This document shows, one piece after another, positions 1-8,400 of a DNA stretch of 64,000 bases. This DNA comes from CAISIP01 sp038326025 (lineage in GTDB: Bacteria; Pseudomonadota; Gammaproteobacteria; Burkholderiales; Burkholderiaceae_C), in the NCBI GenBank assembly GCA_038326025.1, contig JBBQJP010000010.1, positions 1 through 64,000 on the forward strand. Reading direction: 5' to 3'. Below the pieces are notes generated by a model. It had not been told where the DNA came from, ran no database searches, and saw only the letters and a program-made list of their open reading frames with translations. Numbering within the stretch: the first letter of the stretch is position 1; every line of letters starts with the position of its first letter. The translations under genes were made by a program, and so were the position numbers.

Positions 1-1
1 C

Positions 2-1186
2 GCCATCGTCACCAACCGGGGCGGGCGTACCTGCCACGCGGCCATCGTCGCGCGCGAACTCGGCATCCCGGCGGTGGTCGGCGCCGAGCATGCGAGCGAG
101 GTGCTCAAGGACGGTGACCTGGTCACCGTGTCCTGCGCCGAAGGTGCCACCGGCAAAGTCTATGAAGGCGAAGTTGCCTTCCACAAGAACGTCACCGACC
201 TGACCGGGCTCAAGCGCCCGGCGACCGGGATCATGGTCAACCTGGGCAATCCGGAGCTCGCCTTTCAGGTAAGTCAGATGCCGTGCGACGGCGTGGGGCT
301 GGCCCGCATGGAGTTCATCATCAATGAACACATCAAGGTGCACCCAATGGCGGTGCTGCATCCGGAGCGTATCCAGGATGTGGCCGAGCGCAACAAGGTG
401 CTGGCCCTGTCGGCGGGTTACAAGGATGGGCGAAGCTATTTTGTCGAGCGCCTGGCAGAAGGTGTGGGCACGATTGCCGCAGCATTTTTTCCGCGCCCGG
501 TGATCGTGCGTTTGTCCGACTTCAAGAGCAACGAATACGCCGCTCTGATGGGTGGGCGCGATTTCGAGCCCCACGAGGAAAATCCGATGCTGGGTTTTCG
601 CGGTGCGGCGCGTTACATCCATCCGGCCTACGCCGAGGGTTTTGCGCTCGAATGCGAAGCGATGCTGCATGTGCGCGAGACCATGGGGCTGACCAACCTC
701 AAGCTGATGGTGCCGTTCTGCCGTCGCCTGGACGAGGCACGCAAGGTGCTGGCCGCGATGGCCGAACACGGACTGGAACGTGGCAAGAACGGGCTCGAGG
801 TCTACGTGATGTGCGAGATCCCGAATAACGTGCTGTTGATCGACGAGTTCGCCGAACTGTTCGACGGCTTCTCGATCGGCTCGAACGACCTGACCCAGCT
901 CACGCTGGGCGTGGACCGCGACAGCGCCATTGTCGCGGACTCCTTCGACGAGCAGGACGAGGGCATGCTTCGCATCCTGAAGATGGCGGTGGAAGGCGCC
1001 AAACGCAACAAGCGCCACAGCGGCATCTGCGGCCAGGCGCCGTCCGACCATATCGAGGTGGCGCGTTACCTTGTCAAACTGGGCATCGACAGCATCAGTC
1101 TGACACCGGACCGGGTGCTCAAGACGACACAGGAGGTGCAGGAAATCGAGGTCGCGTTGGGACGCGCACCACGCGTGAATCCGTGA
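2..1186 (+). CDS. ppsA: phosphoenolpyruvate synthase, C-terminal part (5' end outside window)
   Basis: PEP synthase converts pyruvate, ATP and water to PEP, AMP and phosphate in gluconeogenesis. The frame is open from base 2 and gives 394 residues, about half of the usual ~790, so the N-terminal ATP-grasp half lies to the left. The phosphohistidine motif GGRTCHAAIVARE is visible, with the catalytic His codon at 35-37. The C-terminal PEP-utilising TIM-barrel follows, with IGSNDLTQLTLGVDRD and the GICGQAPSDH segment that carries the conserved catalytic Cys. The stop is TGA at 1184-1186, just before a hairpin. Nothing looks degraded. Pyruvate phosphate dikinase is the main alternative, but the motif spelling fits PpsA better. 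Confidence 0.95.
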   Translation, partial: AIVTNRGGRTCHAAIVARELGIPAVVGAEHASEVLKDGDLVTVSCAEGATGKVYEGEVAFHKNVTDLTGLKRPATGIMVNLGNPELAFQVSQMPCDGVGLARMEFIINEHIKVHPMAVLHPERIQDVAERNKVLALSAGYKDGRSYFVERLAEGVGTIAAAFFPRPVIVRLSDFKSNEYAALMGGRDFEPHEENPMLGFRGAARYIHPAYAEGFALECEAMLHVRETMGLTNLKLMVPFCRRLDEARKVLAAMAEHGLERGKNGLEVYVMCEIPNNVLLIDEFAELFDGFSIGSNDLTQLTLGVDRDSAIVADSFDEQDEGMLRILKMAVEGAKRNKRHSGICGQAPSDHIEVARYLVKLGIDSISLTPDRVLKTTQEVQEIEVALGRAPRVNP

Positions 1187-1206
1187 GCGCGCGCAAACCG
1201 CGCTTT

Positions 1207-1236
1207 CGACAAACGACTCAGCGCCGCGGTTTGTCG
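1207..1236. terminator. putative bidirectional terminator hairpin after ppsA
   Basis: CGACAAAC (1207-1214) and GTTTGTCG (1229-1236) are perfect 8-bp inverted arms with a 14-nt loop. They lie between the convergent ends of ppsA (1186) and the small membrane protein (1218) and overlap the last codons of the latter. There is no T-run, so the termination role is inferred from position and symmetry. Confidence 0.4.
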
Positions 1237-1550
1237 CTGTGCGACACCTCGTAGCCGTCGGCCACGTAGGCCGGGCCTTTCATCAGCCACACGATGATGC
1301 AGCCGATGGTGACCGTCAGCACCAGCGTCCAGATCAGGATCACCAGGCCGATCATGGCGAAATCGAACATCTGGATATTGCGCGCCAGTTCGGCCGCGCT
1401 GGCGCCAGTCAGCAGGTAGCGCGCGACAAATGCCATCAGTGCCGGCAACAAGGTGCCCGCCAGCCACACCGTGGGCATCAAGCGCAGCAGTCGCACCTCG
1501 AATCCGGCGGGAGTGCGCTGGTGACCTGGCAGTTTTTGCAACCAGTTCAT
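1218..1550 (-). CDS. small two-helix membrane protein of unknown function
   Basis: The protein is 110 residues from the ATG at 1548-1550 (MNWLQKLPGHQ). The frame stays open further upstream, but that stretch does not look protein-like, so the Met start is preferred. Two hydrophobic helices are visible, near residues 24-48 (LMPTVWLAGTLLPALMAFVA) and 61-88 (around MIGLVILIWTLVLTVTIGC). A short charged tail ends in SHSDKPRR. No catalytic motif was recognised. It is convergent with ppsA and shares the hairpin at its 3' end. I recall similar small membrane proteins in Burkholderiales annotated only as hypothetical, so no function is proposed. Confidence 0.75.
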   Translation of the reverse strand: MNWLQKLPGHQRTPAGFEVRLLRLMPTVWLAGTLLPALMAFVARYLLTGASAAELARNIQMFDFAMIGLVILIWTLVLTVTIGCIIVWLMKGPAYVADGYEVSHSDKPRR

Positions 1551-1678
1551 GTTCGCACGCCCGAAGGTCGAATAGCGGTTCGGTACCCGGTGAAGGCGGG
1601 AAGACAGCACACGGCAATATCCTTGCGTGGGAAAAGTACCAGCATAACGCGCCGTGGCGCCAGCGTCATTGCGCTGAC

Positions 1679-2308
1679 TCAAGAGCCCCAGCGCCGGCGC
1701 AGGAATTGCACGCCCTGCAATGCCGCGGCGCACACGGCGCCGGCGACGGCACCGGTCAAGTGCGCGGCATAGACCACGTTGAAGCCCCAGCGCGGATCAA
1801 ATGCCATGGCCTGGCTCCAGGCGTGTTCGGTGAGCAGCTTGAAACCCAATACGCACAGCAGCACCACGCCCGACACGCGGGTCTCGGCTTGGGTGGTGGC
1901 ATGCACGGCCAACACCGCCAGCATGGCCATCAACAGGCCGGACATGCCGCTGTAGTAGGTGATTTCGGGCCAGAACACCAGGCCCAAGGTGCTCAGCGGC
2001 CATGCCAGCAGACAGGCCGCAACGGATGTTCGGCCGGCATGCATGAACCCGCCCAATACCGCCAGGGCCAGCAGCGAGGCCAGATTGATCAGCAGGTGTG
2101 CCGATGTCAGATGGGCCAGTGCGGCAGTCCACAACTGCCAGGGGTGGGCGGACCAGAGCGCCGCGTGCCAGATCAGCATCTCCTGGCGGCCGCCAGACCA
2201 GGCATACAGACCTCCCAGGGCCAATGCCAGGCACAGACCCGGCCAGGCCAGGGAGCGGGTTTCAGGCACGGGCCGGCGGCGCGTCAGCCGGCGTGGGGAC
2301 GGGGTCAC
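1679..2308 (-). CDS. rhombosortase-type rhomboid intramembrane serine protease
   Basis: This 209-residue polytopic protein has about six membrane helices. Rhomboid hallmarks are visible: AHLTSAHLLINL (the HxxxN-type helix), the catalytic serine in YYSGMSGLLMAM, and the catalytic histidine in YAAHLTGAVAGA. The compact size and the GMSG plus AHLTG spelling match the rhombosortase branch, whose known members process C-terminal GlyGly-CTERM tails at the inner membrane. No substrate with such a tail was seen in the window. The start at 2308 makes the gene overlap the 3' end of the RND pump gene by 47 bases; no later Met exists before residue 44. A generic rhomboid with another target is possible. 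Confidence 0.8.
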   Translation of the reverse strand: MTPSPRRLTRRRPVPETRSLAWPGLCLALALGGLYAWSGGRQEMLIWHAALWSAHPWQLWTAALAHLTSAHLLINLASLLALAVLGGFMHAGRTSVAACLLAWPLSTLGLVFWPEITYYSGMSGLLMAMLAVLAVHATTQAETRVSGVVLLCVLGFKLLTEHAWSQAMAFDPRWGFNVVYAAHLTGAVAGAVCAAALQGVQFLRRRWGS

Positions 2309-5300
2309 CGGGATGGGCTACGGTCGCCGGCTGACGGCGAATCCAGGCCAGCAGCTGGCGTCCGCGGTTACCGACATCGTCAATGTAGGTAAACACAGCC
2401 GGCACCACCAGCAGGCTCAGCACCGTGGACGTGATCAGGCCGCCGATCACCGCGATTGCCATCGGCGAGCGAAAGCTGGGGTCTGCCACGCCCAGGCCGA
2501 GTGCAATTGGCATCATGCCCGCACCCATGGCCAGCGTCGTCATGACGATCGGCCGCGCGCGCTTGTGGCAGGCGTCGAGCAGGGCTTCGATGCGGCCCAA
2601 GCCGTGGTCGCGTCGCGCCACGATGGCGTATTCGACCAGCAGGATCGAGTTCTTGGTCGCGATGCCCATGAGCATGATCAAGCCGATCAACGAGGGCATT
2701 GAAAAACTCTTGTCCGCGATGAGCAGGCCCACGAAAGCGCCGCCCAGTGACAGCGGCAGCGCGCACAGGATGGTGACGGGATGCAGGAAGTCCTTGAACA
2801 GCAATACCAGCACGATGTAAATGCACAGCACGCCGGTCAACATCGCCAGGCCAAAGCTGGCGAACAACTCGCCCATCACCTCGGCGTCGCCGATCTCGAC
2901 CACCTTGACGCCTGGCGGCATCGTGCGTATCGATGGCAGCTTCTCGACCGCGGCCTTGACGTCGCCCAGCGGCAGACCGGAGAGTTCGATCTCGAAGTTG
3001 ACATTGCGCGCCCGGTCATACCTGTCGATCACCGCCGGGCCGCCGGCCAACTCGATCGTGGCGACCTGCCCCAGCATGACCGGCCCGCGCGCGCCCGGCA
3101 CCGCCAGGCGCTCGAGCAATTGCAGGTTCTGGCGTGCATCGTCCTGCAGGCGTACCACGATCGGCACCTGGCGCTGTGACAGGTTGAGTTTGGGCAACGA
3201 CACGTCGTAGTCGCCCAGTGTCGCGATACGCAAGGTGTCGCCGATGGCGGCGCTGGTCACGCCGAGGTCGGCCGCCTTGGCAAAGTCGGGTCGCACGGCG
3301 ATCTCTGGCCGGATCAGGCTGGCGCTGGAGGCCACGCTGCCCAGGCCGGGAATGGTGCGCAGGTCGTTCTCAACGGCCAGCGCCGTGCTCTGCAAGGCCT
3401 TGGGGTCGTCACCTGTGAGCACCAGAATGTATTTCTCGCCCGAACCGCCCAGCCCGACCTTGCTGCGCGCGCCTGGCAGTTGTTCGAGCGCGGTGCGGAT
3501 CTGATTCTCGATGCCTTGCTTGCGTGGCCGGGTCGTTCGCTCGGTCAGTTGCACGGTCAGCGTGGCCTTGCGCACTTCGGCCGAGCCCTGGGGTGCGAAC
3601 GGATCGGCGCCCGCCGAGCCGCCGCCGACCGTCGTATAGATGCTGCGCACATGGTCGACACCCATGACCAACTGGCGCGCCCTCTCGGCACTGCGCCGGG
3701 TTTGCTCCAGGGTCGTGCCCGGTGGCAGTTCCAGATAGATCTGGGTCTGCGAGTTGTCGTCCGGCGGAATGAAGCCGGTGGGCAACAGCGGGATCAGCAT
3801 CACTGAGCCAATGAAAAACGCCGTGGCCCCGAGCATGGTCAGGAAGCGGTGTTTCAGACTCCAGCGCGCCATGCGCATGTAGATCCTCATCCACAGCGGC
3901 TCGCGCGGCTCTTCCTTCATCGGCTTGAGCATGTAGGCGGCCATCATCGGCGTGAGCACGCGTGCCACCACCAGTGAGGCCACGACGGCCAGTGACGCAG
4001 TCCAGCCGAACTGCTTGAAGAACTTGCCGGCCACGCCACTCATGAACGCCGTGGGCAGGAACACCGCCACCAGCGTGAAAGTGGTCGCGACGACCGCCAG
4101 CCCGATCTCGTCGGCCGCTTCCATCGCGGCCTGGTAGGGTGTCTTGCCCATGCGCAGGTGGCGCACGATGTTCTCCACCTCGACGATGGCGTCGTCGACC
4201 AGGATGCCGACCACCAGCGACAAGGCCAGCAGCGAGATCACGTTGACGCTGAAGCCCAGCAGGTACATGCCGGCAAATGCCGGTATCACCGACAGCGGCA
4301 GCGCCACTGCCGAGATGAAGGTCGCGCGCAGGTTGCGCAGGAACAACCAGACCACCAGCACCGCCAGCACCGCACCTTCGTACAGAAGGTGCATGGAGCC
4401 GGTGTATTCCTCCTGCACCGGATCAACGAAGTTGAATGACTCGGTGAACTCGATATCCGGATGCGCGGCCTTGAGCTCTGTCAGTGCCTGTTGTGTGGCA
4501 GCACCCACCGTGACTTCGCTCTCGCCCTTGCTGCGCGACACCTCGAAGCCGACCACGGGCTGGCCATTAAGAAAGGCGGCCGAACGCGGCTCGGCCGTAG
4601 TGTCGGCAACGCTGGCAATCTCGTCGAGCCGGATGCGGCGACCGTCGCCCAACGCCAGCTGGATGCGGCCAAGTTGCTGTGCGGTCTGCACCGTGGCCAG
4701 CGTACGCACCGGTTGTTCACCGCCGCCGAGGTCGACGCGCCCGCCGGCACTCTCCAGTTGCATCTGGCGCAGCTGGCGCGACACATCCGCGGCGGTGATG
4801 CCCAGCGCCTGCAGGCGCATCGGATCGATCGCCACCCGCACCTCGCGGGTGACACCGCCGACGCGGGTCACGCCGCCGACACCCCGCACTGCCAGCAAGC
4901 GGCGTGTCACATCGTTGTCGACGAACCAGGACAAAGCCTCCTCGTCCATGCCGGCATTGCCGTTGTGGGGAATCGAGCGCACCGTGAAGGCCAGCACGGG
5001 CTGGGCCGCCATGTCGAGCTTGTTGACGATTGGGTCGCGCAGATCGCCGGGCAGGTCGCTGCGCACCTTGGCCACTGCCGAGCGCACATCGTCGACCGCT
5101 TCCTGCACCGGTTTTTCGAGCCGGAACTCGGCCGTGATCGTGACGCTGCCGTCCTGCACCTTGGTATAGATGTGCTTGAGGCCTTGCAGCGATGCGACAG
5201 AGTTCTCGAGCTTGCGCGCCACTTCGGTCTCTAACTGCGCTGGCGCTGCGCCGGGCAGCGAGGCGCTGACGCTCACCGTGGGCAATTCGATGTCCGGGAA

Positions 5301-5411
5301 CTGCTGCACCTTCATCGCGTTGAACGACAACAGGCCTGCGAAACACAGCAATACGAACAGCATCACCGCCGGTATCGGATTGCGGATCGACCAGGAAGAT
5401 ACGTTGATCAT
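2262..5411 (-). CDS. RND efflux pump, inner membrane permease subunit (HAE1/AcrB-like)
   Basis: At 1049 residues this is full length for a proton-driven RND transporter that pulls substrates from the periplasm or membrane into an outer membrane channel. It begins with the typical N-terminal helix (INVSSWSIRNPIPAVMLFVL). The proton-relay aspartates of helix 4 are seen as D406-D407 in GILVDDAIVEVENI. Two large periplasmic loops and a twelve-helix layout with internal duplication are evident. It is the third gene of an OMF-MFP-pump operon read leftward, with a 10-base gap from the MFP gene. Substrate cannot be told from sequence; a multidrug pump is more likely than a CusA-type metal pump because the CusA methionine pattern was not noticed. 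Confidence 0.93.
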   Translation of the reverse strand: MINVSSWSIRNPIPAVMLFVLLCFAGLLSFNAMKVQQFPDIELPTVSVSASLPGAAPAQLETEVARKLENSVASLQGLKHIYTKVQDGSVTITAEFRLEKPVQEAVDDVRSAVAKVRSDLPGDLRDPIVNKLDMAAQPVLAFTVRSIPHNGNAGMDEEALSWFVDNDVTRRLLAVRGVGGVTRVGGVTREVRVAIDPMRLQALGITAADVSRQLRQMQLESAGGRVDLGGGEQPVRTLATVQTAQQLGRIQLALGDGRRIRLDEIASVADTTAEPRSAAFLNGQPVVGFEVSRSKGESEVTVGAATQQALTELKAAHPDIEFTESFNFVDPVQEEYTGSMHLLYEGAVLAVLVVWLFLRNLRATFISAVALPLSVIPAFAGMYLLGFSVNVISLLALSLVVGILVDDAIVEVENIVRHLRMGKTPYQAAMEAADEIGLAVVATTFTLVAVFLPTAFMSGVAGKFFKQFGWTASLAVVASLVVARVLTPMMAAYMLKPMKEEPREPLWMRIYMRMARWSLKHRFLTMLGATAFFIGSVMLIPLLPTGFIPPDDNSQTQIYLELPPGTTLEQTRRSAERARQLVMGVDHVRSIYTTVGGGSAGADPFAPQGSAEVRKATLTVQLTERTTRPRKQGIENQIRTALEQLPGARSKVGLGGSGEKYILVLTGDDPKALQSTALAVENDLRTIPGLGSVASSASLIRPEIAVRPDFAKAADLGVTSAAIGDTLRIATLGDYDVSLPKLNLSQRQVPIVVRLQDDARQNLQLLERLAVPGARGPVMLGQVATIELAGGPAVIDRYDRARNVNFEIELSGLPLGDVKAAVEKLPSIRTMPPGVKVVEIGDAEVMGELFASFGLAMLTGVLCIYIVLVLLFKDFLHPVTILCALPLSLGGAFVGLLIADKSFSMPSLIGLIMLMGIATKNSILLVEYAIVARRDHGLGRIEALLDACHKRARPIVMTTLAMGAGMMPIALGLGVADPSFRSPMAIAVIGGLITSTVLSLLVVPAVFTYIDDVGNRGRQLLAWIRRQPATVAHPGDPVPTPADAPPARA

Positions 5412-5421
5412 GGTGCGGGCC

Positions 5422-6609
5422 TCAGCGCTGGGCCGACGCGGCAGCGGCAGGTGCTACGGCGCTGGGTGGCGTGCCGTTGCTGTCGACCACGCGCACCAGA
5501 TCGCCGTCGTTCAGAAAACCGGCGCCGCTGGCCACCAGCCGGGTGTTGGCGTCGATCGCGCTGGTGATCTCGATCTGCTCGCCCGCCTGGCGACCGATCT
5601 GTACCTTGAGGCGGGCGACCCGGTTATCGTCACCAAGCCGGTACACGTAGCTGAAGCCGTCGCGCATCACCAGGGCTGTCTGCGGCACCGTCAGCGAACT
5701 GGTCTCGCCCAACTCGAAACTGCCGTTGGCAAACATTCCGGCCCGGGGCGGCGCCGCCAAGTCGCCGGATGGCGCAAGGTCGACATACACCAGCGCCACA
5801 CGGGTCTGGCTGTCGACGGTGGGTGCAAGCATGCGAACCTTGCCCTTGATCTGCACGCCGCTGGGCAAGGTGACAATTGCCGGCGTGCCGGCCTTGAGCC
5901 GGCCAAGCTCGCTGGACGTGACTTCGGCACGCCATTCGAGCCGGCCCTGGCGCACCATGCGAAACAGCTCGGTGCCGGCCGGTACCACGGAGCCTACCAT
6001 TGCGCTGCGGGCCGAGATCACACCACGATCCGGCGCCAGTACCTGGGTCTGGCGCAGTCGCAGCTGCTGCACGTCGAGTGCCGCCTTGATGGCCTGGACC
6101 CGGGCCTGCGCCGTTTGCTCCTGCGTGAGGTACTGGTTGATCTGCTGTGCGCTCAAGGCGCCGGTGTCTTTCAGGCTGCGCGCGCGCGTGGCATTGCCAC
6201 TGGCCTCCAGCGCGTTGGCCTGGGCTTCAAGCAGGTTGGCGCGTGCCAGCGCCAGGTCGGCCTGGATGGTGGCGTCGGAGAAAGTGGCCAGCACCTGACC
6301 GGCCCGCACCGTGTCGCCGATCGCTGCTCGGATGTCCTGCAGGCGCAGTCCATTGGCCTCGGCGCCGACGATGGCCTCCTGCCAGGCGGCGATGTTGCCG
6401 TTGGCGACCAGCTGAATGGGCAAGCGGCCGAGTACCGGGCGTGCCGTGGTTACCGTCAGTGCAGGTTTGGCCGTGGCTGCCGCTGGCGCCGCGGCGGGTG
6501 TGTCGGCGGCATCGCCACGTGTCGCCCACAGGACGATCAGGGCGCCTGCGCACAACGTGAGCACCGCGGCGGCAATCGCTTTGGCAGGGTTGTTCAAGGT
6601 GAAAGTCAT
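5422..6609 (-). CDS. RND efflux periplasmic adaptor (membrane fusion protein)
   Basis: The 395-residue adaptor links the RND pump to the outer membrane factor. The start is ATG at 6607-6609 (MTFTLNNPAKAI). The frame remains open upstream, but that part is only antisense-like sequence inside the OMF gene. An N-terminal hydrophobic anchor spans roughly residues 9-28, followed by an Ala/Pro-rich linker. A barrel-sandwich/lipoyl-type half motif (QEAIVGAEANGLRLQDI), a coiled-coil hairpin rich in Ala, Gln and Arg, and the second half motif follow. The beta-barrel region near VRMLAPTVDSQTR is typical of the HlyD/AcrA family. It sits 43 bases after the OMF gene and 10 before the pump gene. Confidence 0.92.
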   Translation of the reverse strand: MTFTLNNPAKAIAAAVLTLCAGALIVLWATRGDAADTPAAAPAAATAKPALTVTTARPVLGRLPIQLVANGNIAAWQEAIVGAEANGLRLQDIRAAIGDTVRAGQVLATFSDATIQADLALARANLLEAQANALEASGNATRARSLKDTGALSAQQINQYLTQEQTAQARVQAIKAALDVQQLRLRQTQVLAPDRGVISARSAMVGSVVPAGTELFRMVRQGRLEWRAEVTSSELGRLKAGTPAIVTLPSGVQIKGKVRMLAPTVDSQTRVALVYVDLAPSGDLAAPPRAGMFANGSFELGETSSLTVPQTALVMRDGFSYVYRLGDDNRVARLKVQIGRQAGEQIEITSAIDANTRLVASGAGFLNDGDLVRVVDSNGTPPSAVAPAAAASAQR

Positions 6610-6652
6610 CTGCAATGTTCCTGCTGTGGCGCGACTGCGGCTAGCGGCCGTT

Positions 6653-8065
6653 TCAGGGTTGTGGTTCCATCTGCGCTTGTATCGTCCAGCCACCGCCGAC
6701 GGCGCGATACAACGCGATCCATGCCTGAATGCGTTCGAGTTGCAGGCCCACGGTGGTGTTGGCGGAAACAAGGCGGGTCCGGCGCGCATCTTCGAGTTCG
6801 ACCAGGCTGGCCAGGCCACCCTTGTAGCGGGCTTCGGTGGCAAGGAACCAGTCGCGGTAACCCGCCTCGGCGGTCTGCGCGTCGTCGGCGCGTGCCGCCG
6901 TGCTTTGCAGCGCCACCAAGGCTTCCTCGGTTTCGCGCACTGCCTGGCGTACCTTGCCCTGGTAGATGGCGAGTGCCTCGTCATAACGGGCCTGGGCCGC
7001 CGTTACGGCCGCGGCGCGTTGACCGCCGTCGAATAACGGCACACTGAGTGCAACCGGGCCGAGCGACCAGGTTGCCATGCCGTCGTCGGCGCCTGATGCG
7101 CGGTAGTGCAAGCCGCCGATGGATCCCGACAGGCGCAGTTGCGGATAACGTTGCGCCTGCGCCGCGCCGGTCTCGGCGCTGGCGGCCAACACATCGCGTT
7201 GAGCCGCAAACAGGTCGGGCCGCTGGGCCAGCGTCTCGGCCGGCACGCTGGCGACATTCAGGCTTGTTTTCGCGGCCAGGCCGGCAGATGCGCCGTCCAG
7301 GCGCCGCACCAGTGCCGGTTCGTCCAGACCCGTCAGGGCGACCAGCGCCTTGACGTCCAGGGTGCACAAGGTTTGCTGGCGCGTGGCGCGTCCTTGTGCG
7401 TCGGCCGCGCTGGCACGGGCCAGTGCGGCGGTGGCGCTGGCCGTGAATCCGGCCTGTTGGCTCAGCGCAGACAGACGCGCGGTTTCCTGGCGCGACAACG
7501 CGTCAGCGCGGGCGATGCGCGTTTGTTGGGTGCAGGCGCGCTGGCTGAAATAGCGGTTCGCCACTTCGGCGGCCACCAGCACGCGCGCGTCATGCCATGC
7601 CGCCTGTGCGCCGTCGAGCCGGGCCTGTGCGGCATCGTTTGCCATGTGGTTGGCGCCAAACAGGTCGATCTCCCACGAGGCCACCACGCCGGCCTGCAAG
7701 GTGCTGGCCACCGGCGTGACGGGTTGGGTGACGCCGCGGCTGGCGCTGGCCGTGCCATCGAGTGTCGGCCCGAGTCGGGCCTGCGCCTGGCGCAAAACCG
7801 CGCGGCTCTGGCTGACGCGTGCGCGTGCGCCCGCCAGCGTCGGGCTGGCCTGTTGTGCTGCGGTTATCAGATCCACCAGCAGCGGGTCGCCCAGATCCTG
7901 CCACCAACGCGACAGATCGGTGAGCTGGCCGTGGTGCGGCAGCGGCGCCTGCCACTGCATGGGAGTCGAAGCGGCGGGCAAAACAGGCGGGTCTGCTGGC
8001 GCCGTGGCACAACCGTATAACGCGGCCAACACACAGGCAAGGGGCAGGATCTCAGTGGTTCGCAT
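6653..8065 (-). CDS. outer membrane efflux lipoprotein (NodT/OprM-type OMF)
   Basis: The protein has 470 residues and an N-terminal lipoprotein signal whose lipobox is LYGC (Cys19), so the mature protein should be acylated. It shows the internally repeated OEP architecture of TolC-like channels: long Ala/Gln/Arg-rich helices (ARVSQSRAVLRQAQARLG; AAQRDVLAASAETGAAQAQR) and strands such as LRLSGSIGG. It is the first gene of the three-gene efflux operon. The promoter should lie in 8066-8400, but no convincing sigma-70 hexamers were found. No local regulator gene is adjacent, which is unusual for RND operons. Confidence 0.92.
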   Translation of the reverse strand: MRTTEILPLACVLAALYGCATAPADPPVLPAASTPMQWQAPLPHHGQLTDLSRWWQDLGDPLLVDLITAAQQASPTLAGARARVSQSRAVLRQAQARLGPTLDGTASASRGVTQPVTPVASTLQAGVVASWEIDLFGANHMANDAAQARLDGAQAAWHDARVLVAAEVANRYFSQRACTQQTRIARADALSRQETARLSALSQQAGFTASATAALARASAADAQGRATRQQTLCTLDVKALVALTGLDEPALVRRLDGASAGLAAKTSLNVASVPAETLAQRPDLFAAQRDVLAASAETGAAQAQRYPQLRLSGSIGGLHYRASGADDGMATWSLGPVALSVPLFDGGQRAAAVTAAQARYDEALAIYQGKVRQAVRETEEALVALQSTAARADDAQTAEAGYRDWFLATEARYKGGLASLVELEDARRTRLVSANTTVGLQLERIQAWIALYRAVGGGWTIQAQMEPQP

Positions 8066-8400
8066 TGGAATAGGGGGCCAGTGACGGTTGCGAAAAATTC
8101 GAGCGTGTGCCGGGCTGGCTCCTTATGACGATCCGGGAAAATTGACTTCGACCTGGTACGCCTGCCCACAAATCCGATTTCCCGCCACTTAGCCCTGCAC
8201 TTTACCAATACCCGGCCTCCCCTGATTGGGGGGCGCCGGACAAGAATCCGGTCTGGCGCACGGCTGAAAGCGGGCGACGGATCATGAAGCGGGCGATGGA
8301 TTCGGCTCATGCCAATTTGGATATAAGCATTCTAGAAAGATGTATTTCCCTCGAATGAAGGGCGATTGGACAATGAGGGCTGTTTTTTGCAAGTGGAACC
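8066..8400. other. 335-base divergent intergenic region
   Basis: This is the longest gene-free stretch in the window, between the divergent OMF (leftward) and sulfurtransferase (rightward) genes. It holds a short inverted repeat, CCGGA/TCCGG, at 8236-8251, the direct repeats given separately (8269-8301) and a TTCTAGAA palindrome at 8330-8337. Local AT content rises in the last ~80 bases, fitting a rightward promoter. No clear -35/-10 pair and no small reading frame with a good ribosome site were seen. Confidence 0.5.
8269..8301. repeat. 14-bp direct repeat pair, candidate operator
   Basis: AGCGGGCGACGGAT (8269-8282) and AGCGGGCGATGGAT (8288-8301) match at 13 of 14 bases with a 19-base period. 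They lie about 100-130 bases upstream of the exported sulfurtransferase gene. Tandem sites roughly two helical turns apart are typical of regulator binding, but no regulator is adjacent, so the role is inferred. Confidence 0.35.

Noticed and set aside
5170..7047. 625-codon plus-strand frame across three efflux genes
   Set aside because: It crosses the ends of three clearly identified minus-strand genes and has no recognisable domain.
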